A stretch of DNA of 64,000 nt from JAHJKV01 sp963678135 (GTDB taxonomy: Bacteria > Desulfobacterota > Desulfovibrionia > Desulfovibrionales > Desulfovibrionaceae), in the NCBI GenBank assembly GCA_963678135.1, contig OY782667.1, positions 1,674,001 to 1,738,000 on the forward strand. Direction: 5' to 3'. Position numbers and translations under genes: made by a program. Position 1 is the stretch's first letter, and each line of letters starts with the position of its first letter. Shown here piece after piece: positions 45,045 through 51,829 of the stretch. Below the pieces are notes generated by a model. It ran no database searches and had not been told where the DNA came from. It was given only the letters and a program-made list of their open reading frames with translations.

Positions 45045-45767
45045 TTAAAGAGGGGCAAAATTTTGGAGAACCCACAACACCCGACCAAGAATATGGGATT
45101 GCATCTCTTCTGCTGAAATAGTGATTTCCGTATAGTTCTGATTTTCTGCGCGAAGAATAAATGTATTATTTTGGCAATAGACTCGCCGCACAAGCAAGCC
45201 TTGATGCTGAAAATATACAGCACAAAGATCCCCATCCGGATGCTGTTTTTGATTCGTATCTATCCCTACAAAAGCGTTACGCAAAATCAGTGGTTCCATG
45301 GATTGATTATCCATGCGTACTACTTGTAATTCATCTCTGTAAAAAGATTCAGGTATGCACAGTTCCTCACTAGGCTGTGAAATCCAGCGCGGTGATTCAG
45401 GCTTTGCTCCGGCACTGGAGGAAACAGTGACAATGCGTCCGCGAGAATATGGTTTACCATAAGGAGCCGGAGATTCTCGCAAAAGAGCTTCAGGAGAAAC
45501 TTTGGCTTTAGCCGGATTGATATAAATTGGTTCTCTGCCGTCAGAAATCCAGTTTGGGTCTAAGCCGTGACTACGATACAATTTAAGGAACCAATCAGGA
45601 GGAATAGAACAACGGCGCTTGGCATCAGAGATACTGGATTGCCTTACACCGAGAACCTCAGCTAATTGAACTTGAGTATACGCACCTGTTGCCAGTTTAA
45701 TACGCTCAAGAGCTGCCTCAAACCATACTTCTGATATTTCATCACACTCTTTTTTGGGTTTGGTCAT
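45045..45767 (-). CDS. CI/LexA-type transcriptional regulator with S24 peptidase-like domain
   Basis: A 240-residue regulator. Residues about 12-75 form a CI-repressor-type helix-turn-helix (TQVQLAEVLGVRQSSISDAKRR and IPPDWFLKLYRSHGLDPNWI). Residues about 125-235 are an S24/LexA-like domain with the nucleophile serine in MDNQSMEPLI. The partner lysine of the Ser-Lys dyad (VKR in LexA) is replaced: the segment reads GLLVRRVY. A possible Ala-Gly cleavage pair lies in the linker (SSSAGAK). It may therefore be a dimerising repressor that does not self-cleave. No phage genes are around it, so it is probably a chromosomal regulator of unknown targets. Confidence 0.82.
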   Translation of the reverse strand: MTKPKKECDEISEVWFEAALERIKLATGAYTQVQLAEVLGVRQSSISDAKRRCSIPPDWFLKLYRSHGLDPNWISDGREPIYINPAKAKVSPEALLRESPAPYGKPYSRGRIVTVSSSAGAKPESPRWISQPSEELCIPESFYRDELQVVRMDNQSMEPLILRNAFVGIDTNQKQHPDGDLCAVYFQHQGLLVRRVYCQNNTFILRAENQNYTEITISAEEMQSHILGRVLWVLQNFAPL

Positions 45768-45860
45768 AATCCCTCCAAAATATTTTGCTAAAAATTGCTA
45801 TACCAAACATGTTACTTGCAAAGAAAATACACTACGAACATTTTCAAAAAAAAATCATCA

Positions 45861-45914
45861 ATAAACTTAAAAACAAAAATAAACTTAAAAACAAAAATAA
45901 ACTTAAAAACAAAT
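45861..45914. repeat. 18-bp tandem repeat x3
   Basis: Units 45861-45878, 45879-45896 and 45897-45914 with core ATAAACTTAAAAACAAAA; the first two are identical and the third differs in its last base. It lies between the divergent repressor gene and purM, in the shared promoter region. Confidence 0.92.
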
Positions 45915-46066
45915 AGTGAACATGAAATATTTGAAAGTCAAGCCTTGAGCCTGTCTAAATTCGCAGTCTCAAAATTTAGAGGGCGTATGTATGCTATTGC
46001 TTCGCCTCTTGCCAGTGCAAAGCACAGTCTATATGCTAAACCATAAACGCTTTGAAGGAGCGAAGT

Positions 46067-47116
46067 ATGTCCAAAGATAACAGTCGCAGTGCATCATACA
46101 CCGCAGCCGGAGTGAATATTGAAGCTGGAAATGCTTTTGTCGGGCGCATCAAAGATATGGTTGCCTCTACCTTTACCTCCGGCGTGCTAAACGGCATTGG
46201 AGGCTTTGGAGGGATGTTCCGTCCTGACTGCTCTGGCCTTGCAGATCCGATATTGGTAGCCGGTGCTGACGGAGTGGGAACGAAACTCAAACTCGCCTTT
46301 GAATTTGAAACCCACCATACCGTGGGGATTGACCTTGTGGCTATGAGTGTCAACGATGTACTCGTCCAAGGTGCGCGTCCTTTATTTTTTCTTGACTATT
46401 TTGCCACAGGGAGACTGGATTCTGGCGTGGCGACAGAAGTAGTGTCCGGCATAGTGGAAGGTTGCAAGCAGGCAGACTGTGCCCTGCTTGGTGGTGAAAC
46501 AGCAGAGATGCCGGGATTTTATCCTGATGGAGAATATGATCTCTCTGGGTTTGCCCTTGGGCTGGTAGATGGAGCAAAAATAATAGATGGTTCTGCCATT
46601 AAGGAAGGCATGTCTCTTGTAGGTCTGGCTTCCACAGGAGTCCATTCTAATGGATTCTCTCTTGTACGCAAGCTGTATGCAGATTCAGGGCTTACTCCAC
46701 ATGATGCCTTCCCCAACAGTAGCTTAACCGTAGCGGAGGTTCTTTTAGCACCAACACAAATTTACGTTCGACCGGTGCTCAAAGTATTAGAAGAAATACA
46801 AGTTGCTGGCATGATTCATGTCACCGGCGGTGGATTTTATGATAATATTCCGCGTGTTCTGCCCTCTCATTTATGTGCAACAATCAATTTTACTTCTTGG
46901 CCCATGCTCCCTGTTTTTGATTGGTTAAAAACACAAGGCAATCTTTCATGGCCTGAAATGCTACAAATTTTTAATTGTTCTATTGGCTATATTTGTATCA
47001 CGGATCAAGCTCAAACTATACTTGAGATATTGAATAAAAATGAACAAGTAGCTTGGGAAATAGGCACAATACACGCCCTCAAACCGGGACAAGAACAAGT
47101 AGAAATACTTTTTTAA
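46067..47116 (+). CDS. purM: Phosphoribosylformylglycinamidine cyclo-ligase (AIR synthetase)
   Basis: PurM closes the imidazole ring of AIR in purine synthesis with ATP. The 349-residue protein has YTAAGVNIEAGN at the N-terminus, GGFGGMF, VAGADGVGTKL, the ATP-binding GIDLVAMSVNDVLVQGA, LLGGETAEMPGFY and the C-terminal HVTGGGFYDNIPRVLP. The ATG at 46067 has AAGGAG seven bases upstream; the frame is open five codons further. No other pur gene is adjacent. Confidence 0.96.
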   Translation: MSKDNSRSASYTAAGVNIEAGNAFVGRIKDMVASTFTSGVLNGIGGFGGMFRPDCSGLADPILVAGADGVGTKLKLAFEFETHHTVGIDLVAMSVNDVLVQGARPLFFLDYFATGRLDSGVATEVVSGIVEGCKQADCALLGGETAEMPGFYPDGEYDLSGFALGLVDGAKIIDGSAIKEGMSLVGLASTGVHSNGFSLVRKLYADSGLTPHDAFPNSSLTVAEVLLAPTQIYVRPVLKVLEEIQVAGMIHVTGGGFYDNIPRVLPSHLCATINFTSWPMLPVFDWLKTQGNLSWPEMLQIFNCSIGYICITDQAQTILEILNKNEQVAWEIGTIHALKPGQEQVEILF

Positions 47117-47122
47117 CAATAT

Positions 47123-47178
47123 TGAGCTGGGAATGATGAGCTGAGAATATTGAATTGGGAATAATGAGCTGGGAATAT
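47123..47178. repeat. 14-bp tandem repeat x4 after purM
   Basis: Four imperfect units of the type TGAGCTGGGAATAT (47123-47136, 47137-47150, 47151-47164, 47165-47178). They start six bases after the purM stop codon and fill most of the convergent gap to the radical SAM gene. An inverted copy of the GGTAAACGCATA motif follows at 47194-47205. Confidence 0.88.
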
Positions 47179-47222
47179 TGACCCTAAAATTTATATGCGT
47201 TTACCCTAATAATGCCATAGCA

Positions 47223-48494
47223 CTATTTGCGATGCCTAACATACGGATTGAAATAGCCAAACCGAAGATGAGGACAGGCTTTTTTGAGTCGTTTCTTAAA
47301 ATTACTCAGCCCCATGGAAGGTCCATGCTCAAATAAAGACATGCTCTGCAAATAAATTTCAGGATCAAGATTTAAGTTTCTGAGCTGTATAAAATCAAGC
47401 CGGGTCTGCATGACCAATTCAGTCAGAGCCTGAAGTTCTTGCTCCGTATCATTGATACCCGGAAAATAAAGATAATTAAGCGAAACAAACATTCCTTCTT
47501 GTTTTGCTGTAAGGATAGATTTTTTTACATCCTCAAAAGTATAGCTATGAGGTCTGTAGTATGCTTCATACAAATCTTTGCGTACTGAATTAATGGATAC
47601 ACGGATAGAATCTACGCCTGCTTTGGCCAGCATACTCACCGCCTGTGGTAATGAACCATTAGTATTCACATTGACAGTGCCATGCCCTTTTTGTTCACGA
47701 TATTTTTGTGTGGCCTCGGCCAGTAACGTGGCTTCGGTTAAAGGTTCTCCTTCGCAACCTTGACCAAAAGACAATATGGCTTTGGGAACACGCTCACTAT
47801 GGTGTAACATAATCTCTAACAATTCATCTGCTGTTGGAGTAAACGCAATGCGCTGCTGGGGAGAAGGAAAACCTGCGTTTTTCGGCTGTAATGAAATACA
47901 GCCTAAACAGCGAGCATTACACAACTGCGCTGTGGGTAGTGGGGCTTCAAAACGCCCAAGTGCTAAATTTTTTGCTGCCGGACAGCCAGAGCTTAAAGCA
48001 CAGCCCGTAAGGTGGCGAAGCAGTCTATTCTCAGGAAATTTCTTCATCAAGGCATGGGCACCAGTACTTACCTGTGCATGAGGAATTCCGGTAAAAACTT
48101 GCCTACGGTCTTGATCCACTTGCCTCGCGCAAACCCAAAAACGACCGTTAGCATAGCCGAGAGCAGCATAGGAAAGCAAAGGAAGTGCTGGGACATTTGC
48201 TTCGGACTGATAGGCAGCAATTCCGGTGACAGTATATCCCGGGCAAACAAAGGCCGCTACCGCCAAATTTTCTTGGGCTTCGATTTGTCCGGTATTGAGA
48301 TCAAAACCAAGCGCATGTCGCTGGGGGAGCAGGAAAAATTCACTTTCTTCAGGCAAAGCAATGAGTTCATCAGGACGAGGAAGGCTCAGCTCATCTCCCT
48401 TACGACACAGCATAAGTAGACTTGGATGGTCATATATATTGCCTTGTTGATCAGCGACTAACAGGCGCGGTTGCAATTTTTCTTTTTGAGACAT
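47223..48494 (-). CDS. Radical SAM domain protein of unknown function
   Basis: A 423-residue radical SAM protein. The cluster motif CNARCLGC (CxxxCxxC, about residue 192) is central, preceded by an N-terminal domain of about 180 residues and followed by the SAM barrel with SFGQGCEGEPL, VNVNTNGSLP, SIRVSINS and a C-terminal FLNY-type strand region. The GEP motif and later strands are normal, so it should bind SAM. I cannot match it to a named enzyme. It stands alone, convergent with purM, and the long N-terminal extension may hold the substrate-specific part. Confidence 0.82.
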   Translation of the reverse strand: MSQKEKLQPRLLVADQQGNIYDHPSLLMLCRKGDELSLPRPDELIALPEESEFFLLPQRHALGFDLNTGQIEAQENLAVAAFVCPGYTVTGIAAYQSEANVPALPLLSYAALGYANGRFWVCARQVDQDRRQVFTGIPHAQVSTGAHALMKKFPENRLLRHLTGCALSSGCPAAKNLALGRFEAPLPTAQLCNARCLGCISLQPKNAGFPSPQQRIAFTPTADELLEIMLHHSERVPKAILSFGQGCEGEPLTEATLLAEATQKYREQKGHGTVNVNTNGSLPQAVSMLAKAGVDSIRVSINSVRKDLYEAYYRPHSYTFEDVKKSILTAKQEGMFVSLNYLYFPGINDTEQELQALTELVMQTRLDFIQLRNLNLDPEIYLQSMSLFEHGPSMGLSNFKKRLKKACPHLRFGYFNPYVRHRK

Positions 48495-48684
48495 AATTGC
48501 CTAAGTTTAGGGGAAGTCTACTTTCCTGACAAGGGGCGCGCGTTGCAAAAAAATGAGAGGCACGGCTCAATCATTAAGTACCCCCCCTTTTTTAGAACCA
48601 GTTAAAAGTAGAGACTTCCGCCATTTCGCATGGCAGTATTTTGCACCATCCGTCTTTCACACCGCATGACAACTCTCCCTCCTT

Positions 48685-48715
48685 TGTCATTCTGCGCGTA
48701 AGTCGCAGAATCCAG
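48685..48715. repeat. Hairpin repeat, near-consensus copy
   Basis: Stem ATTCTGCG/CGCAGAAT with a 7-base loop CGTAAGT, flanked by TGTC and CCAG. Confidence 0.85.
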
Positions 48716-48794
48716 TTCTGCTCTTCCCATTCGCCATATTCTTGTAACACCTCAAAATTTAATACCATCGCACTGTCATACGAAGTACTCTTCT

Positions 48795-48825
48795 TGTCAT
48801 TCTGCGCCTAAGTCGCAGAATCCAG
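48795..48825. repeat. Hairpin repeat, near-consensus copy
   Basis: Same orientation as the copy 110 bases earlier, with loop CCTAAGT and the identical stem. Confidence 0.85.
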
Positions 48826-48834
48826 AAAATTGAA

Positions 48835-48864
48835 ACAAAAAAAGCCTTCCAAAGGAGGCCTTTT
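48835..48864 (-). terminator. Terminator of the perR-rbr-dfx-rub-roo operon
   Basis: On the minus strand a G/C-containing stem (GCCT-CC with GG-AGGC, each side with a bulge) closes TTT and runs into seven T. It lies about 27 bases after the roo stop. Confidence 0.65.
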
Positions 48865-48890
48865 GCTTTGTTTTGCGAAAGACTATTTAT

Positions 48891-50096
48891 TTAGACATCA
48901 ATTTTTGCTTTAATTGCAGTAGCTACGGTTTTGCCCAGTTCGTGGCATTGAGCAAAAATATCATGACTTGGAGCAAATTTGCATTTTACCGGATCAATGA
49001 CTGTGTCAAAATTCATTTCATTCAGCCATTTGGTGAGTTCCTTAACGCATTCACCGCTCCAACCAAAGGATCCAAAAGCAGCACCTATCTTATTCATCGG
49101 GCGCAAACCTTTCATATAGGTCATCATATCTGCCATCAGCGGTAAAATACCATTATTATGGGTAGGAGAACCAACTAAAACCGCAGCTGCATCAAAGACC
49201 TCGGCCATAACCCGTGAATGGTGATTTGCTTTAAGAGACATAAGTTTCACGGAAATACCCTCATCAACAAGGCCGGTGGCAATCGCTTCTGCAATTTTTT
49301 CCGTGGATTTCCACATGGTATCGTAAACAAGCACAGCTTTCTTGCGAGGCTGCTGCTTTGCAAACTCGCGATATTTTTGCAAGGCAAATTGTACACCCTC
49401 ACCTCTGAAAAGCAGTCCGTGATCAGGCAAAAGATACTGAATATCAAGCTGTTGCTCTTCTAAGGCATCAAGAGTTTTGAGCACAATTGCGGAATACGGG
49501 AGCACTATATTGGCATAATATTCCTGCATACAATAATCGAGCAAATATGGTTCACACTCATCAGCCCAGCGTTCAGAAGACGCAATATTTTGCCCAAAAG
49601 CATCATTACAAAAGGCCACTTTGGCTTCCGGAATATAAGTCATCATTGAGTCCGGCCAGTGAAGCATACGTGTTTCAATGAAATTGAGGGTATTCTTTCC
49701 TATAGAAACTGAACTTCCGGTAGGGACACACTCCAAAGGCCAGTCCGTAGCTTGAAAATAACCTTTTATTGATTTCTCGCCCATGGGTGAGACAAATATT
49801 TTTTCAGGTTGATATTTTGCTACTACCTCAGGAACGCAGCCAGAGTGGTCAAGTTCTAAGTGGTTGCAGACAAAATAATCTATTTTTCTTCCCTGTAGTA
49901 TTTGATCAATACTACACATCATCTGCCCACGCAGAGGTGCCTTAACCGTATCAATGAGCGTAATTTTTTCATCAATAATCAAAAAATTATTATAGGTCGT
50001 CCCTTGAGGGGAAAGAGAGTAGCCATGAAAATTACGCTCGTTCCAATCGACTGCCCCAACCCAATGTATACCTTCGCTTATTTCAATGGGATTCAT
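48891..50096 (-). CDS. roo: Flavodiiron protein, rubredoxin:oxygen oxidoreductase
   Basis: ROO reduces oxygen to water (and often NO to N2O) in the cytoplasm with electrons from rubredoxin. The 401-residue protein has an N-terminal metallo-beta-lactamase-like diiron domain with the ligand motif HLELDH (in CNHLELDHSGC) and the downstream SPMGEKS and MTYIPEAKVAFCNDAFG segments. A C-terminal flavodoxin domain starts at VLVYDTMWKSTEKIA. The length equals the Desulfovibrio enzyme. Its electron donor gene rub lies 24 bases upstream. Confidence 0.96.
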   Translation of the reverse strand: MNPIEISEGIHWVGAVDWNERNFHGYSLSPQGTTYNNFLIIDEKITLIDTVKAPLRGQMMCSIDQILQGRKIDYFVCNHLELDHSGCVPEVVAKYQPEKIFVSPMGEKSIKGYFQATDWPLECVPTGSSVSIGKNTLNFIETRMLHWPDSMMTYIPEAKVAFCNDAFGQNIASSERWADECEPYLLDYCMQEYYANIVLPYSAIVLKTLDALEEQQLDIQYLLPDHGLLFRGEGVQFALQKYREFAKQQPRKKAVLVYDTMWKSTEKIAEAIATGLVDEGISVKLMSLKANHHSRVMAEVFDAAAVLVGSPTHNNGILPLMADMMTYMKGLRPMNKIGAAFGSFGWSGECVKELTKWLNEMNFDTVIDPVKCKFAPSHDIFAQCHELGKTVATAIKAKIDV

Positions 50097-50120
50097 ACTG
50101 TCTCCAAAACCAAACCTTTG

Positions 50121-50279
50121 TTACTCCACGGGAGAGAAATTTTCTTTTGTTGCACCGCAAACAGGACAAGTCCAATCTTCAGGAATATCCTCCCAAGCTG
50201 TGCCTTCTGCAATACCACTTTCTGTGTCTCCCAATTCAGGATCATATTCCCAGCCACAAATATCACACACATATTTCAT
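50121..50279 (-). CDS. rub: Rubredoxin
   Basis: A 52-residue rubredoxin, the one-iron electron carrier for ROO. On the minus strand the ATG at 50279 opens [18 protein letters not shown] and the frame ends with [17 protein letters not shown] before TAA. The two CxxC(G) pairs (residues 5-8 and 38-41) supply the FeS4 site, and the conserved aromatic core (Tyr3, Trp10, Tyr12, Trp29, Trp36) is in place. GGAG lies before the start. It sits between dfx and roo. Confidence 0.95.
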   Translation of the reverse strand: MKYVCDICGWEYDPELGDTESGIAEGTAWEDIPEDWTCPVCGATKENFSPVE

Positions 50280-50344
50280 TGCTTACTCCCTTATTTTTTT
50301 GCAAGGCAAGGAAAGCCATAGCAAACCTTGCCCTGCTGTTTTTT

Positions 50345-50731
50345 TTACTTACTTATCCATAAGCCATGCAGGTTGCAATACGCTCTGGCTTGTAAGCTGC
50401 CGGCAAGGCCTGCAATACAGAAAACTGCTTCTGGCTGTTCGTCTGCTTGCAATTTTTTATACAGACGCATGGTACCTACAGACAGTTCAATCCATTCAAT
50501 ATAGTGTTTTTCAATCATTGGATGCGCTGTTTCACCAACCTTGACCGTGACCATATCCCCGTCCTGAGCAATCACTGGGATATGTTTTTCAAAAGCAGCG
50601 TCCACCGTGTTCTCGGTCATGAGCGTCATGTCTTGACCGCAACACACCAAAGTGCCTGCTCCTTCATGAATGGTCATCACTATATTGCCACATATTTCAC
50701 ACTTATATACTTCAGCATTTTTAATAGCCAT
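50345..50731 (-). CDS. dfx: Desulfoferrodoxin (superoxide reductase)
   Basis: Desulfoferrodoxin reduces superoxide to hydrogen peroxide without making oxygen. The 128-residue protein has an N-terminal desulforedoxin-like centre with CEICG and the adjacent pair CCGQ, and a C-terminal superoxide-reductase domain with EKHIPVI, THE-type HPMIEKHYIEWIEL and the cysteine/histidine of CNLHGLW that complete the His4-Cys active site. It lies between rbr and rub, separated from rbr by 17 bases. Confidence 0.96.
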   Translation of the reverse strand: MAIKNAEVYKCEICGNIVMTIHEGAGTLVCCGQDMTLMTENTVDAAFEKHIPVIAQDGDMVTVKVGETAHPMIEKHYIEWIELSVGTMRLYKKLQADEQPEAVFCIAGLAGSLQARAYCNLHGLWISK

Positions 50732-50748
50732 TGTATTTGCCTCACATA

Positions 50749-51327
50749 TTACCAGTTGCTGTCCTTGATTTCAAAATGTGCTTGAGGGTGATCGCAAGCT
50801 GGACATTTGCCCGGGGCAGCAGTGCCTTCATGGTTATAGCCACAATTTTGGCAACGCCACACAACAGACTCAGATTTTTGAAAGACCTTTTCTGCCCGAA
50901 GATTTTCAAGCAAAGCTAAAAAGCGCTCTTCATGATAGAGTTCGGCTTTGGCTATTGCTCGCATGGTTGCTGCTATAATTGGGAAACCTTCTTTTTCCGC
51001 TATGTCAGCCATTTCAGGGTACATTTCGGAATGTTCATGATGCTCCCCACCAGCTGCCATTTCAAGATTTTCTGCTGTTGTGCCAATGTAGCCTGCCGGA
51101 AAAGCAGCAGTAATTTCAGCTTCGCCATTTTCCAAAAATTTGAACAAACGTTTTGCATGTTCTTTTTCATGATTAGCTGTTTCTTCAAAAATTTTTGAAA
51201 TTTGAACATAGCCTTCTTTTTTGGCAACAGAGGCCGCGTAAGTGTAACGGTTCCTTGCCTGTGATTCACCGGCAAAAGCCGTTAATACATTTTTTTCTGT
51301 TTGGGTTCCTTGAAGTGACATACTCAA
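50749..51327 (-). CDS. rbr: Rubrerythrin (peroxide reductase)
   Basis: Rubrerythrin reduces hydrogen peroxide to water. The 192-residue protein has a ferritin-like diiron domain with the glutamate/histidine ligands in FAGESQARNRY, ETANHEKEHAKR and AELYHEERF, followed by a rubredoxin-like domain with WRCQNCGYNHEG and CPACDH. Length and layout match the Desulfovibrio protein. It is the second gene of the oxygen-defence operon, 12 bases after perR. Confidence 0.96.
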   Translation of the reverse strand: MSMSLQGTQTEKNVLTAFAGESQARNRYTYAASVAKKEGYVQISKIFEETANHEKEHAKRLFKFLENGEAEITAAFPAGYIGTTAENLEMAAGGEHHEHSEMYPEMADIAEKEGFPIIAATMRAIAKAELYHEERFLALLENLRAEKVFQKSESVVWRCQNCGYNHEGTAAPGKCPACDHPQAHFEIKDSNW

Positions 51328-51339
51328 TTCTCCTTGTTT

Positions 51340-51741
51340 TTAAGTTATAATCTTACTCATACACTCAGAACACAGTCCTACAAATTCGATATTACATCCG
51401 GTGAGTTCAAAATCCGGAATATCCAAAGAGTTTAATGTGGGCAAAGTCATTTGAGCATGAACATCTCTTACTTTTCCACAGTGCTCACAACGTATATGGG
51501 GATGTGGAGACGCTGTACCGTCAAACCTTTTTTGTGCTCCTGCCGGCCCAACTTTCATGGCTAAACCTTGGGAGCAAAGAAACTCTAAATTACGATACAC
51601 AGTTCCCAGACTAATCCTTGGCATAACTTTACGCACTTTGTCATAAATTTCATCCGCTGTTGGGTGCGTAGTAGTATTACAAAGTTCTTCAAGGATTACT
51701 TTGCGCTGTTTTGAAAGCCTAAAATTTGAATTATTCTCCAT
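51340..51741 (-). CDS. perR: Fur-family peroxide-type repressor (PerR)
   Basis: A 133-residue Fur-family metalloregulator. The N-terminal winged helix contains HPTADEIYDKVRK and ISLGTVYRNLEFL. The C-terminal part has the HPHIRCEHCGK motif and a second CxxC pair (LCSECM) forming the structural zinc site. Position at the head of an operon for rbr, dfx, rub and roo argues for the PerR subfamily rather than iron-sensing Fur. A palindrome AGTAAT-n7-ATTACT just upstream overlaps the probable promoter, indicating autoregulation. Confidence 0.92.
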   Translation of the reverse strand: MENNSNFRLSKQRKVILEELCNTTTHPTADEIYDKVRKVMPRISLGTVYRNLEFLCSQGLAMKVGPAGAQKRFDGTASPHPHIRCEHCGKVRDVHAQMTLPTLNSLDIPDFELTGCNIEFVGLCSECMSKIIT

Positions 51742-51760
51742 GAACTAATCTCTCCTTGCT

Positions 51761-51798
51761 AGTAATCGTTACTATTACTTAGAGTGAAGCCTTGTCAA
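51761..51798 (-). promoter_or_regulatory. Promoter and PerR-type operator of the oxygen-defence operon
   Basis: On the minus strand TTGACA (51793-51798) is followed by a palindrome AGTAATAGTAACGATTACT (51761-51779) that covers the expected -10 position. AGTAAT and ATTACT are the inverted half-sites. A repressor bound here would block the polymerase. The match to the classical TTATAAT-type Per box is only partial. Confidence 0.5.
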
Positions 51799-51829
51799 GG
51801 AGAATTATAAAAAAAGAACCGTCACTTTT

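Larger units (their letters stand above)
48495..48834. other. Intergenic gap with two hairpin repeats
   Basis: No gene is seen. The palindrome CCTAAGTTTAGG lies about ten bases before the radical SAM start, and a C7T6 tract is near 48580-48593. Two nearly consensus hairpin repeats (48685-48715 and 48795-48825) are separated by about 80 bases of unrelated sequence. Confidence 0.6.

Noticed and set aside
45045..45767. Prophage immunity region
   Set aside because: The repressor is CI-like, but the flanking genes (panB, purM) are housekeeping and there are no integrase, Cro, excisionase or structural phage genes.
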